Assembly (NCBI GenBank): GCA_014622685.1
Contig: CP061275.1
Location: 186,001 to 250,000 of the forward strand
DNA from: Buchnera aphidicola (Pentalonia nigronervosa)
Lineage (GTDB): Bacteria > Pseudomonadota > Gammaproteobacteria > Enterobacterales > Enterobacteriaceae
Length of the DNA stretch: 64,000 nt
Direction: 5' to 3'
Positions within the stretch are counted from its first letter, which is position 1, and each line of letters begins with the position of its first letter. Positions 9,788 through 19,521 of this stretch are shown one piece after another. The notes under the pieces are model-generated. The model made no database searches. It was not told where the DNA came from and saw nothing but the letters and a program-made list of their open reading frames with translations. The position numbers and the translations under genes are program-made.

Positions 9788-10242
9788 TATAAATTAGTGC
9801 CGGTTTTCCGGCGCTTGAACATCATAAAAATATATAATTTTAATTATCTAAAATAAAAAATATTGAACATATCTCTTAAAATTTAAATATGAAATTTGAG
9901 ATATATCGTTAGAAATGTTTTTATATAAAAACGATTCACAAGGTACAAGAACTTAAATAAAATAATTAAAAATGTGTTTATTTAAACACATATCAATATA
10001 TATTCATATTATTTTAAAATATTCATTTTCATACTATTTTTGTAAGTAATTTTTCACTAAAATATGAGTGAATATTTTTATTTTTAATTGAATTCTTAAT
10101 TAAAATAAACGAAAATAAGATATAGTAAAAAACATAAATACATTACCTTTTAGTTATAAAAGATTATTTTGAATAATCAATTCAATATAAAACCCCGACA
10201 AATTAAAAAATTTATAATGACATTCATTTAATTTAAAAGAAA
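9788..10242. other. 455-bp gap between pfkA and tpiA
   Basis: Apart from the pfkA hairpin and an 8-bp palindromic hairpin at 9972-9991 (ATGTGTTT-ATTT-AAACACAT), I see no gene or recognisable relic on either strand. pfkA and tpiA converge here, so no promoter is required. The E. coli genes that lie between them are gone. Confidence 0.4.
9796..9815 (+). terminator. pfkA terminator-like hairpin
   Basis: AGTGCCGG (9796-9803), loop TTTT, CCGGCGCT (9808-9815) form an 8-bp G+C-rich stem with one G-U pair, starting 8 bases after the pfkA stop. It is strikingly G+C-rich for this genome. The usual T-run does not follow, so it may act mainly in stabilising the 3' end. Confidence 0.6.
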
Positions 10243-11004
10243 TTAAATAATTACATTTGATGCTTCTATAATTTTTATAAACGTTTCATGTATTAACGAT
10301 GCACTTCCGACTAATAAGCCATTTATATCTTTTTGTTTGAAAAACATTTTTGCATTTTCTTGATTGATAGAACCTCCATATTGAATCATGAGATTTTTAG
10401 CGCTGATTATATCGTGTTGACTAATATAATTTCTTATAAAACAGTGAATAAATTGCACGTTTTCAGGATCTGCTGATATACCTTTTCCAATAGCCCAAAT
10501 TGGTTCGTATGCAATTACTGTATTTCTAAAGGCTGTTTTTCCTAAAATATCAAAAATATGAGTTAATTGATTTTCTAAAAATTTTTCTGTTTTTTTATAT
10601 TTTTGTTTCTCAAACTCGCCAATACATAAGATTGGGATTAAATTTAACTTTTTTATCATGCAAAATTTTTCTGCAATAATTTTATCGGTCTCATTATGCA
10701 TGATACGTCTTTCAGAATGACCGATTAAAACATATTTCACTCCAACATCTTTAAGCATCAGAGGAGAAATTTCACCAGTGAATGCGCCTTCTAAATGAAC
10801 ATCAGTATTTTGCGCCGCAAGAAAAATATTGGTGTTATAAATATTATTACATACTCTATCTAAATAGATAGAAGGCGGCGCAAAAACAATAGTATTTTTT
10901 GTAGGACGATTCAATAAATACTTTTTCATTACGGTTAAAAAACTAGTAATTTTTTTTATATTTCCATTTAATTTCCAATTAGCGATAATCAACTTGCTTT
11001 TCAT
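10243..11004 (-). CDS. tpiA: Triosephosphate isomerase
   Basis: Interconverts dihydroxyacetone phosphate and glyceraldehyde 3-phosphate. The 253-residue TIM barrel shows the substrate-binding IIANWKLNGN at the N-terminus, the catalytic His in VLIGHSERR (about residue 96), the catalytic Glu and loop 6 in AYEPIWAIGKG, and the phosphate-binding YGGSIN and GLLVGSASL motifs. An AGAGAA run precedes the ATG at 11002-11004. It is transcribed leftward and converges on pfkA. The length matches the family (255 in E. coli). Confidence 0.97.
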   Translation of the reverse strand: MKSKLIIANWKLNGNIKKITSFLTVMKKYLLNRPTKNTIVFAPPSIYLDRVCNNIYNTNIFLAAQNTDVHLEGAFTGEISPLMLKDVGVKYVLIGHSERRIMHNETDKIIAEKFCMIKKLNLIPILCIGEFEKQKYKKTEKFLENQLTHIFDILGKTAFRNTVIAYEPIWAIGKGISADPENVQFIHCFIRNYISQHDIISAKNLMIQYGGSINQENAKMFFKQKDINGLLVGSASLIHETFIKIIEASNVII

Positions 11005-11061
11005 TTTTTTCTCTTAATAAATGCTGCTTTTATTAATTATAATAAAATCAAAATTTATAAA

Positions 11062-11100
11062 AAACTAAGCCTGTATAAAAATATTATATCAGCTTAGTTT
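11062..11100 (-). terminator. Rho-independent terminator of rpsA-ihfB
   Basis: AAACTAAGC (11062-11070) and GCTTAGTTT (11092-11100) form a 9-bp stem, extended by CTG/CAG and TATA/TATA pairs with small bulges. Read on the minus strand it lies just after the ihfB stop and continues into a run of about six T residues followed by A+T. It is a convincing intrinsic terminator. Confidence 0.7.
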
Positions 11101-11123
11101 CTATTTAATTTGCTTATATCATG

Positions 11124-11408
11124 TTATTTATTTATATTAATTCGATCGCGCAGCTTTTTTCCTGGTTTAAAATAAGGAACATATTTACTATTTAATTGTA
11201 TTTTATTCCCAGTTTTTGGATTACGACCAAAACGAGAAGATCGATAATGTAAAGAAAAACTACCAAATCCTCTGATTTCAATTTTTCTTTTCTGTACTAA
11301 TGAGATTGTCATATATTCTAGAATTTCTTTTATAGCATGTTTAATATTTTGATCTGAAATTGGAATTCTGCGTTCAGAAAGTTTTTCAAATAATTCTAAC
11401 TTTGTCAT
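11124..11408 (-). CDS. ihfB: Integration host factor beta subunit
   Basis: DNA-bending architectural protein of the HU/IHF family. The 94-residue product matches E. coli IhfB in length. It has the beta-arm region RGFGSFSLHYRSSRFGRNPKTG that inserts into the minor groove and the family signature around RNPKTG. It lies 91 bases downstream of rpsA on the same strand, the E. coli arrangement. The alpha subunit is not in the window. Without IhfA the protein could act as a homodimer, but the window cannot say whether IhfA exists. Confidence 0.95.
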   Translation of the reverse strand: MTKLELFEKLSERRIPISDQNIKHAIKEILEYMTISLVQKRKIEIRGFGSFSLHYRSSRFGRNPKTGNKIQLNSKYVPYFKPGKKLRDRININK

Positions 11409-11499
11409 AAATCCTCTATATACATTTCTTAAATTTAATTAAAATGTAATTAAGATTGAACTTATTTTTTTAAAAACGATAATCAATTATAATATAAAT

Positions 11500-13179
11500 T
11501 TATTCAGTATTTTTAGCGGCTTTAAAAGCTTCTGCCATAACGTTTGAAAAATTTTCATCATGTATTTCAGTTTTTTTATTAATTGCGACATCTTTTTTTC
11601 TTTCTACTTCTTCATAATGAGAAATAAGATAAATTATTCTATTTTTTCGATCAAAATTTGATATTTTTATAGAAATTTCATTATTAATTTTTAATTGATT
11701 TATAAATTCTTCTCGATATGAATCTGGTATATCAGAAAATTTTACAGTACCTTCAACATCTTTCGATAATTGGATGATTGCGTGTTTTTTATCAAAAAAT
11801 TTAATTTTTCCAATTATAATAGCGTCTTTCTTACAATTTGCAACATATGAATTATATGGATCTTCTTTTAATTGTTTTATACCTAAAGATATTCGTTCTC
11901 GATCTGAATCTACTTGAAGTACTACTGCAGATATCTCATCATTTTTTTTATATTTTTTTACTGCTTCTTCTCCAGGTAGCGTCCAAGAAATATCAGACAA
12001 ATGAACTAATCCATCAATACCGCCATTTAAACCAATAAAAATACCAAAATCAGTAATGGATTTTATTTTGCCAATAACATGTACTCCTTTATTATGAGTT
12101 TCAGAAAATTTTTTCCAAGGATTAATTTTGCATTGTTTTAAACCTAAAGAGATACGTCGACGTTCTTCATCAATATCTAAAATCATCACTTCTACTATAT
12201 CGTTTACTGAAACCACTTTAGATGGATGAACATTTTTATTGGTCCAATCCATTTCAGATACATGTACTAATCCTTCAACTCCTTCTTCAATTTCCACAAA
12301 GCATCCATAATCGGTTAAATTCGTAACACGACCATGATTTAATTTTGTACCTTCTGGATAACGTTTAGAAATAGCTGTCCATGGATCCTCTCCCAATTGT
12401 TTCAATCCTAAAGATACACGTATTTTTTCTTTATCGAATTTCAAAATCTTTACATGAATTTCATCGCCAACATTGACTATTTCATTGGGATGTTTTACTC
12501 GTTTCCACGCCATATCAGTAATATGTAACAAACCATCTACTCCACCTAAATCCACAAACGCTCCATAATCAGTTAAATTTTTTACTACTCCCTTAATATG
12601 CATTCCTTCATGAATATTTTCTAATAACTGATCTCTTTCAGCACTATGTTCTGATTCAATAACTGCACGACGTGAAACAACAACATTGTTACGTTTTTGA
12701 TCCAATTTTATAACCTTAAATTCTAATTCTTTTCCTTCAAGATACATGGTATCTCGAACTGGCCGGATATCTACTAAAGAACCAGGCAAAAACGCACGTA
12801 TTTCATTTAACTCTACAGTAAAACCGCCTTTAACTTTACCATTAATAATTCCTATTACTGTTTCAGATTGCTCATGCGCTTTTTCTAATACTAACCATGC
12901 TTCATGACGTTTAGCTTTTTCTCGCGACAAAATTGTTTCACCAAAACCATCTTCAACGGCATCTAAGGCTACATCAACTTGATCACCAATTTTGATATCT
13001 ACAATGCCCTGAACACTTTTAAATTGCTCGATTGGAATTACTGATTCAGATTTCAGACCCGCATCTACCAATACCGAATCTTTTTCTATAGAAACAATAG
13101 TACCCCGAATAATTGAACCAGGTCGGGTTTTGATATCTTTTAATGATTCTTCAAATAATTTTGCAAAAGATTCATTCAT
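11500..13179 (-). CDS. rpsA: 30S ribosomal protein S1
   Basis: Largest 30S protein, which recruits mRNAs with weak ribosome-binding sites. The 559-residue product (557 in E. coli) has six S1 OB-fold repeats, seen as recurring blocks such as LTDYGAFVDLGGVDGLLHI, LTDYGCFVEIEEGVEGLVHV and ITDFGIFIGLNGGIDGLVHL. All six domains appear intact, including the N-terminal ribosome-docking pair. It heads the rpsA-ihfB unit. Many genes in the window lack good Shine-Dalgarno sequences, so full retention of S1 is expected. Confidence 0.97.
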   Translation of the reverse strand: MNESFAKLFEESLKDIKTRPGSIIRGTIVSIEKDSVLVDAGLKSESVIPIEQFKSVQGIVDIKIGDQVDVALDAVEDGFGETILSREKAKRHEAWLVLEKAHEQSETVIGIINGKVKGGFTVELNEIRAFLPGSLVDIRPVRDTMYLEGKELEFKVIKLDQKRNNVVVSRRAVIESEHSAERDQLLENIHEGMHIKGVVKNLTDYGAFVDLGGVDGLLHITDMAWKRVKHPNEIVNVGDEIHVKILKFDKEKIRVSLGLKQLGEDPWTAISKRYPEGTKLNHGRVTNLTDYGCFVEIEEGVEGLVHVSEMDWTNKNVHPSKVVSVNDIVEVMILDIDEERRRISLGLKQCKINPWKKFSETHNKGVHVIGKIKSITDFGIFIGLNGGIDGLVHLSDISWTLPGEEAVKKYKKNDEISAVVLQVDSDRERISLGIKQLKEDPYNSYVANCKKDAIIIGKIKFFDKKHAIIQLSKDVEGTVKFSDIPDSYREEFINQLKINNEISIKISNFDRKNRIIYLISHYEEVERKKDVAINKKTEIHDENFSNVMAEAFKAAKNTE

Positions 13180-13783
13180 ATTAGTAATATCGAAAAATTA
13201 TTATTTAATTTTCATTTTGGCATCATGCTAAAATGATATTATTATACACATCTTATAATAATCCTTATCTAAGAATTTCATCATTAGTCATAAAAACTAT
13301 ATTTTTTCGTTTTGTTTAAAAATGACTTAAAAAAAATGATACTTATTAGTTCAGTAGTATTGACTAATATTAAAACTTATTCCATTATATTTTTTCAGCA
13401 TGAAAAAATAAAAATTAATTATCTTGTTTTGCGATACATCTTTAAAAAGTTAAGTAAGTAATTTAAACATGTTTTAGTAAGTGTTCATATTTTTTAAATC
13501 GAGATTTTTATATAATAAAAATATATTTCATATATAAAATTTTTTGATAAAAATACATTTAAAATGCAATATGATTATATAAAAACCATGTTTTCAAACA
13601 CTTTATGTACTAATATGTTTCATTTCTTCAATTAGTATACTGCATATATTTATACAATATAAGAATAATTTAATTTATATATTATCTAAAAGTTTATTTA
13701 TTTTCTTGAAACTGTATTTAAAAATAAGTAAGATTTATTTTAATATACTCTAAATAAACACAAAATGTTTTATTTTATAAAAA
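13180..13783. other. 604-bp gap upstream of rpsA, cmk absent
   Basis: In E. coli ycaL and cmk (cytidylate kinase) lie between aroA and rpsA. I looked for P-loop and other Cmk motifs on the minus strand and found none. The gap holds the probable rpsA leader and promoter, with a TATAAT on the minus strand at 13241-13246. A near-perfect palindrome, ATTTTGGCAT-C-ATGCTAAAAT, spans 13214-13234 in the leader 35 bases before the rpsA start. Its role is unknown. Confidence 0.4.
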
Positions 13784-15079
13784 TTAGTTATACCTGGCAA
13801 TAGATAAAAACTTCTTAAAATAGTCTGGAAAAGTTTTTGAAGTGCAATCTGGATTAATAATGTTTACACCAGTATTTGATAAACATATAAGAGAAAAACA
13901 CATAGCTATACGATGATCGTTATATGTGTTAATATTTGCATATTTAAAGATTGTCGGAGGGGTAATAGATAAAAAATCTTTCCCTTCTTGAACTATCGCA
14001 CCAATTTTTCTTAATTCTGTTGCCATTGCAGTTAATCTATCAGTTTCTTTAACTCGCCAATTATATACGTTTTTAATAATTGTTGTCCCTTGAGAAAATA
14101 ATGATACTATTGCAACAGTCATCGCGGTATCTGGAATATAGTTCAGGTCTAAAGAAATTGATTTTAATTGATAGCGAGTGCATGTAATAAAATTATTACC
14201 CCAAAAAATTTTTGCCCCCATTTCTTCTAAGATATTAGAAAATTTTATATCGCCTTGAATGCTTGATTTTCCAACACCAGTAACAGTAACTGAACCACCT
14301 TTAATAGCAGCTGCAGCTAAAAAATACGAAGCAGATGAAGCATCACCTTCTATTACATAATTACCAGGTGTGTAGTACCTTTGCTGACCTCGTATATAAA
14401 ATGTTTGGTAGTCATTATGTTCAATGTTTACACCAAAATTTTTGATTAAATTAAGTGTAATATCAACATACGGTCGAGATACTAGTTTCCCTTTTATAGT
14501 TATAGTGCTATCTTTTAAAGCAAGAGGCGCAATCATTAACAATGATGTTAAAAATTGACTGGAAATACTACTGTCTAAAACAATTGATCCACCGGTAAAC
14601 CCTCCATATACATATATTGGGGGATATCCAATATTTTGTATATATTTTATACATGCTCCGCCAGATTTTAAAGCATCAATAAGATGTTTAATCGGTCGTT
14701 CATGCATTCTTTTATCCCCTGTTAATACTACATAATTTGTATTATTGTTTTTTAAAGATAATGCTGCTACAAGTGGACGCATCACCGTACCTGCATTTCC
14801 TAAATGTAATGTAATTGATTTCAAAATTTTAAAAGGTTGACCAAGACCTTCAAGACAGCAATTTTTTTTATCATTTGATAAATGATAAATAACACCTAAC
14901 TGCCTTAAAGCATTTAACATATATCTAGTATCATCACTATCTAATAAATTTTTTATATTTGTGGTGCCTGTAGATAAAGAAGATAACAACAATACTCGAT
15001 TTGAGATGCTTTTTGAACCGGGTAAATCAATTTCTCCAGATACGTAAGACACCGGTTTTAAAATCAAAGATTTTTGCAT
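13784..15079 (-). CDS. aroA: 5-enolpyruvylshikimate-3-phosphate synthase
   Basis: Condenses shikimate 3-phosphate with phosphoenolpyruvate, the sixth step to chorismate and so to the aromatic amino acids supplied to the host. The frame opens at 15148, but I place the start at ATG 15077-15079. This gives MQKSLILKPV, which aligns with the E. coli N-terminus and a 431-residue protein (427 in E. coli). Motifs are LPGSKSISNR, LGNAGTVMRPL for PEP binding, EGDASSASYFLAAAA and NWRVKETDRL near the C-terminus. The gene follows serC on the same strand, as in E. coli, and they form an operon. Confidence 0.96.
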   Translation of the reverse strand: MQKSLILKPVSYVSGEIDLPGSKSISNRVLLLSSLSTGTTNIKNLLDSDDTRYMLNALRQLGVIYHLSNDKKNCCLEGLGQPFKILKSITLHLGNAGTVMRPLVAALSLKNNNTNYVVLTGDKRMHERPIKHLIDALKSGGACIKYIQNIGYPPIYVYGGFTGGSIVLDSSISSQFLTSLLMIAPLALKDSTITIKGKLVSRPYVDITLNLIKNFGVNIEHNDYQTFYIRGQQRYYTPGNYVIEGDASSASYFLAAAAIKGGSVTVTGVGKSSIQGDIKFSNILEEMGAKIFWGNNFITCTRYQLKSISLDLNYIPDTAMTVAIVSLFSQGTTIIKNVYNWRVKETDRLTAMATELRKIGAIVQEGKDFLSITPPTIFKYANINTYNDHRIAMCFSLICLSNTGVNIINPDCTSKTFPDYFKKFLSIARYN

Positions 15080-15140
15080 AATAAATACACACTCTATTTT
15101 TAAAATATTATTTAGAATTTCACAAAATGCAAAATCAAAT

Positions 15141-16226
15141 TTATCCATATCGATTTTCGAAATATGACATAAAATCTATTAAAGATCGAACACCATCTAA
15201 CGACATTGCATTATAAATAGAAGCTCGCATACCTCCGGCTATATAATGGCCTTTTAAACCAATTAATCCAGAATTTTTTGCTTCTGTTAAGAAAACACTA
15301 TTTAATTTAGGTTGTAATAAATGAAACGTAATATTCATTTGCGATCTATTATTTTTATTTATTTTATTAAAATAAAAATCACTACTATCTATTTTTTTAT
15401 ATAATAAATCTGATTTTATTTGATTTAGTTGCTCTATTTTTTTTATTCCGCCTTGTTTTTTTAGCCATTTAAACACCAATCCAGACAAATACCAGGAAAA
15501 AGTAGGTGGTGTGTTAAACATAGAATTATGTTTTAACATTGTTTTATAACTTAAAATGGAGGGTAATAATTTCGAGGTGTGTCTAATTAATCTTTTTCGA
15601 ATAATGATTACCGTAATTCCTGCAGGACCAATATTTTTTTGTGCGCTTGCATAAATTAAATCATAATTTTTAATATTAATTGAACGAGATAAAATAACAG
15701 ATGAAAAATCTCCAACGATTATTTTATTATGAAAATTTGGTTCTTCGTAAATAGCAATACCGTGTATAGTTTCATTGGGGCAATAATGAACATATTCTGA
15801 GTTTTCTCGGAGATTCCATTGAGACATAGGTAACAATGAAATTTGTGAATGATTTTTTTGTATAATAGGTATTATATTAGGTATACAATATTTTTCTGCT
15901 TCTATTGCTGCACAATTAGACCAATATCCACTATTTATATAATCTGCACACTGTGATCCTTTTAATAAGTTCATAGGAACAGCAGAAAATTGACCTCTAG
16001 CACCTCCTTGAAGAAATAATACCTCATAAGAATCTGGTATGTTTAATAAACCTTTAAGATCTTGTTTCGTTTCTGATGCCATTTGTAAAAATTCTTCGCT
16101 ACGATGACTAATTTCCATAATAGAACAATTGAGTTTGTTCCAATTCTGTAGTTCTACTTGTGCTTGAACAATTACGTCTCTTGGAATCATAGACGGGCCA
16201 GCACTGAAATTATAAATTTTTCTCAT
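15141..16226 (-). CDS. serC: Phosphoserine aminotransferase
   Basis: PLP enzyme that converts 3-phosphohydroxypyruvate to phosphoserine and also acts in pyridoxine synthesis. An in-frame TTG at 16236-16238 is possible, but the ATG at 16224-16226 gives MRKIYNFSAGPSMIP, which aligns with E. coli, and a 361-residue protein (362 in E. coli). The PLP lysine lies in IYASAQKNIGPAG, and GGMRASIYNA near the C-terminus is typical. It sits between serS and aroA, and the serC-aroA pairing is conserved in enterobacteria. Confidence 0.95.
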   Translation of the reverse strand: MRKIYNFSAGPSMIPRDVIVQAQVELQNWNKLNCSIMEISHRSEEFLQMASETKQDLKGLLNIPDSYEVLFLQGGARGQFSAVPMNLLKGSQCADYINSGYWSNCAAIEAEKYCIPNIIPIIQKNHSQISLLPMSQWNLRENSEYVHYCPNETIHGIAIYEEPNFHNKIIVGDFSSVILSRSINIKNYDLIYASAQKNIGPAGITVIIIRKRLIRHTSKLLPSILSYKTMLKHNSMFNTPPTFSWYLSGLVFKWLKKQGGIKKIEQLNQIKSDLLYKKIDSSDFYFNKINKNNRSQMNITFHLLQPKLNSVFLTEAKNSGLIGLKGHYIAGGMRASIYNAMSLDGVRSLIDFMSYFENRYG

Positions 16227-16261
16227 GCTTTTTACCAATGATTATATATAAAAATATATTA

Positions 16262-17542
16262 TTAATTGATGAATTTTAAACCTTGCATATATTTTTTTTG
16301 CAATATCTTTGGAACATTAATACGACCATCAGAGTTTTGATAATTTTCTAAAACAGCTGCTAATGTTCGGCTAATTGCTAAACCAGAACCATTTAATGTG
16401 TGTACAAAAATATTTTTTTTGTCAGAATTTTTTCGATAACGTGATTTCATACGACGCGCTTGAAAATCATACATGTTTGAACAAGATGAAATTTCTCTGT
16501 ATTTATTTTTAGAAGGAAACCAAACTTCTAGATCATAAGTTTTTGCAGAGGAAAAACTCATTTCTCCTGCACACAAAAGCACTCTCCTATATGGCAATTC
16601 TAATAATTCTAATACTTTTTCAGCATGTTCAGTTAATTGTTCTAAAGTGTCCATAGATTTTTCTGGTTGTACAATTTGCACTAACTCAACTTTATCAAAT
16701 TGATGTAGTCGAATTAACCCCCGCGACTGACTTCCATAAGAAGATTCCGATCTAAAACAAGGAGTATGAGCGATTAATTTTATAGGCAAACAATTTTCAT
16801 CAATTATTTGCTTGCAAAACAAATTGGTCAATGGAACTTCTGCTGTAGGAATCAATGCAAGATTATGTTTGTTAATTGAACTAACATGAAATAAATCATC
16901 ATTAAATTTTGGAAGTTGACCAGTCCCAAATAATGTTTCACGATTTACCAAATATGGAACATATGTTTCTATATAACCATGTTTCATAGTATGTAAATCT
17001 AACATAAATTGACCAAGAGCACGATGTAAAAGAGCAATATTTCCCTTCATGACAGTAAACTGTGAACCTGATATTTTTGCTGAAGATTTCCAATCTAATT
17101 CATTTAATTTGTTTCCGAGTTCAACATGATCTCGAATAGTAAAATTGTACTGTCTTTTTTTTCCCCAATATTTTATAACTTTGTTATAGATTGATGCATT
17201 TCCTAATGGTACCTCATCCGCAGGAATATTAGGAATCGACATAGAGAACTCAAAAATACTTTTACGTAAAGCATTCAATTGTATTTGAGCATTTTTTAAA
17301 ATGTGATTTAATTGAATAATTTCACTTTTCAAAATTTTATTTTCTATTTTAACGATTTTATTTTTATGAAAAATATTTGATAAAACATTATGTTTTCGTT
17401 GTAAATTTTCAGTATAAATTTGTAAAATTTTACGTGTCTTTTCCATCGAAAAAATAACTTTGGTATCCAATTGATAACCTTTTTTTAACAATTTTTGAGC
17501 TATATCAGATAGCTGGTAACGTAATAAATCAGGATTTAACAT
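16262..17542 (-). CDS. serS: Seryl-tRNA synthetase
   Basis: Class II synthetase that charges tRNA-Ser, one of which, tRNA-Ser(UGA), is encoded at 35403. The 426-residue protein (430 in E. coli) starts MLNPDLLRYQLSD. It has the N-terminal coiled-coil arm (about residues 30-100) that grips the long variable arm. The class II motifs follow: TAEVPLTN, the motif 2 loop CFRSESSYGSQSRGLIRLHQF and the motif 3 GSGLAISRTLAAVLEN. It is first in a leftward block with serC and aroA. Confidence 0.97.
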   Translation of the reverse strand: MLNPDLLRYQLSDIAQKLLKKGYQLDTKVIFSMEKTRKILQIYTENLQRKHNVLSNIFHKNKIVKIENKILKSEIIQLNHILKNAQIQLNALRKSIFEFSMSIPNIPADEVPLGNASIYNKVIKYWGKKRQYNFTIRDHVELGNKLNELDWKSSAKISGSQFTVMKGNIALLHRALGQFMLDLHTMKHGYIETYVPYLVNRETLFGTGQLPKFNDDLFHVSSINKHNLALIPTAEVPLTNLFCKQIIDENCLPIKLIAHTPCFRSESSYGSQSRGLIRLHQFDKVELVQIVQPEKSMDTLEQLTEHAEKVLELLELPYRRVLLCAGEMSFSSAKTYDLEVWFPSKNKYREISSCSNMYDFQARRMKSRYRKNSDKKNIFVHTLNGSGLAISRTLAAVLENYQNSDGRINVPKILQKKYMQGLKFIN

Positions 17543-18111
17543 AATATGTTTTTAATAATAAACTAATAATTTTAAATAGAATGTTTAAAATTTTAATTAG
17601 TATTGTTGTTTAAAATATAAAAAAATTAAATATATTTGATATTATTTAAAAAAAACAAGAAGTAATAATAGTTTTGTCAACAATAGTTGTTTTTAAATTT
17701 TAATATCATAAAATTTAAAATGTAAATTTTCATAGTTAGTTTTTTAAATCGTGTGTTTTTAACACAGTTAATTAATAAATATATATTAATAAAAATTTCA
17801 TTTTAAATAAATATAAAAAATCGCTTAATTAATTGTTAAATAGAATTAACATTATGATAACTTTTTTTATAGGAAATGCATTGATTTTTTCATTTTTACT
17901 AAAAATTAAATTCAGTTATAAAAAATACTAATTAATATAATAAATATATTTATTAGTATATGTTATATCAGTTGAACTACGATACAATATTTTTAAATAA
18001 CTATAAATATTGCAACAATATTTAAATTATAAAGATAAACAAATTTAATACTATTTTTGACATAATTTTTCATTACATATATAATTAACAAATTTCTCAA
18101 AATATAAAAAA
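17543..18111. other. 569-bp divergent intergenic region serS/trxB
   Basis: serS and trxB diverge here, so both promoters should lie within it, but no strong -35/-10 pair stands out from the A+T background. A 6-bp hairpin TGTGTT-TTT-AACACA is at 17752-17766. The E. coli genes between trxB and serS (lrp, ftsK, lolA, rarA) are absent, and I see no relic of them. Confidence 0.4.
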
Positions 18112-19071
18112 ATGAAAATTACTAAAAATAGTAAAATAATTATTTTAGGATCTGGACCTGCAGGTTGTACTGCTGCTATATATGCCTCACGAGCTAACTT
18201 AAATCCAATTCTAATTACTGGTACCAATATCGGAGGTCAACTTACTAATACTGATCAAATTGAAAATTGGCCTGGTGAAATTAACGATATTACTGGTTTA
18301 GATCTAATGAAACGTATGCATAAACATGTCTGCAAATTCGATGCAACAATGATTTCTGATAACATTATTTCAGTAGATTTTCAAAACCACCCGTTTCGTC
18401 TAACAGGAGAAAAAAATGAATATATATCAGATTCAGTTATTATTGCAACTGGATCAAACCCACGTTATTTAGGATTAAAATCTGAAAAAATTTTTAAGGG
18501 AAAAGGTATTTCAACATGCGCAATATGTGATGGATTTTTTTATAGGAATAGAAATGTTGCCGTAATTGGTGGAGGAAATACTGCAATAGAAGAAACATTA
18601 TACTTATCAAATATAGTGAACAAAGTATATTTGATTCATCGTGGATCAACATTCAGCGCTGAAAAAATTCTTGTTCAGCGATTAAAAAAAAAAATACAAA
18701 ACAAAAAAATAATAATTTATTTTAATTGTAATGTAAAAGAGATATTTGGCGATTCATCTGGAATTACAGAAATATTAGTTATGCAAACGAATCCAAAAAT
18801 TTTAACAACATTTAAAATTAAGATATCAGGATTATTTATTGCTATAGGACATGTCCCTAATACAGATATATTTTTAAACCAAATAGAAACACAAAATGGA
18901 TATATTAAAACAATGCATAAAGAACATGGAAATTTTACACAAACAAGTATTCCAGGTATTTTTGCTGCTGGTGACGTAATAGATCATGTATACAAACAAG
19001 CTATCACATCATCAGCTAGTGGTTGTATGGCAGCGTTAGATGCTGAAAAATATTTAGCGAATTTATTATAA
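18112..19071 (+). CDS. trxB: Thioredoxin reductase
   Basis: FAD/NADPH disulphide reductase that keeps thioredoxin reduced. The 319-residue protein has the N-terminal FAD Rossmann motif GSGPAGCTAAIYA, the redox-active pair in CAICDGFFYRN, the NADPH-binding GGGNTAIEE and the C-terminal FAD motif GIFAAGDVIDHVYKQA. Both cysteines of the CxxC are present; Thr in the E. coli CATC is Ile here. It runs in the same direction as infA, and the intervening E. coli genes cydD, cydC and aat are missing. Confidence 0.97.
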   Translation: MKITKNSKIIILGSGPAGCTAAIYASRANLNPILITGTNIGGQLTNTDQIENWPGEINDITGLDLMKRMHKHVCKFDATMISDNIISVDFQNHPFRLTGEKNEYISDSVIIATGSNPRYLGLKSEKIFKGKGISTCAICDGFFYRNRNVAVIGGGNTAIEETLYLSNIVNKVYLIHRGSTFSAEKILVQRLKKKIQNKKIIIYFNCNVKEIFGDSSGITEILVMQTNPKILTTFKIKISGLFIAIGHVPNTDIFLNQIETQNGYIKTMHKEHGNFTQTSIPGIFAAGDVIDHVYKQAITSSASGCMAALDAEKYLANLL

Positions 19072-19153
19072 AATGAGCACTATTAAAAATTAATCATGTC
19101 AGATATAATGTAATAAATTTTTTGATGAGAAATGTAAAACTAGCGAGCATATA

Positions 19154-19372
19154 ATGGTAAAAGAAGAAAATATCGAAATGCAAGGAGTAGTAATAGATAC
19201 TTTACCGAATACTATGTTTCGTGTTGAATTAGACAATAAACATGTTATTACTGCACATATTTCAGGGAAAATGAGAAAAAACTATATTAGAATATTAACA
19301 GGAGATAAAGTTACAGTCGAATTAACACCATACGATTTAACTAAGGGTAGAATTATTTTTAGAAGTCGTTAA
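19154..19372 (+). CDS. infA: Translation initiation factor IF-1
   Basis: Single S1-like OB fold that binds the 30S A site during initiation. The 72-residue protein is exactly the E. coli length and nearly identical in the core (IEMQGVVIDTLPNTMFRVEL, ISGKMRKNYIRILTGDKVTV, RIIFRSR). It is one of the most conserved proteins in the window. The ATG at 19154 is preceded by a weak AGCGAG purine run. Confidence 0.97.
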   Translation: MVKEENIEMQGVVIDTLPNTMFRVELDNKHVITAHISGKMRKNYIRILTGDKVTVELTPYDLTKGRIIFRSR

Positions 19373-19521
19373 AATGATCGAAAACAGTATTTTTTATCTA
19401 TCATAAAATATATACTGATTTTTTAAAAACTGAATTTTGAAAATAAGATTATATACACATATTTTTTAAAGAAAACATTAATTTTATCAATGTAAAAAAG
19501 TACTTTTAATTCAGAGAATTT

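Noticed and set aside
13784..15148. Longer aroA start at 15148
   Set aside because: It adds 23 residues not in the family and overlaps serC. ATG 15077-15079 aligns with the E. coli start.
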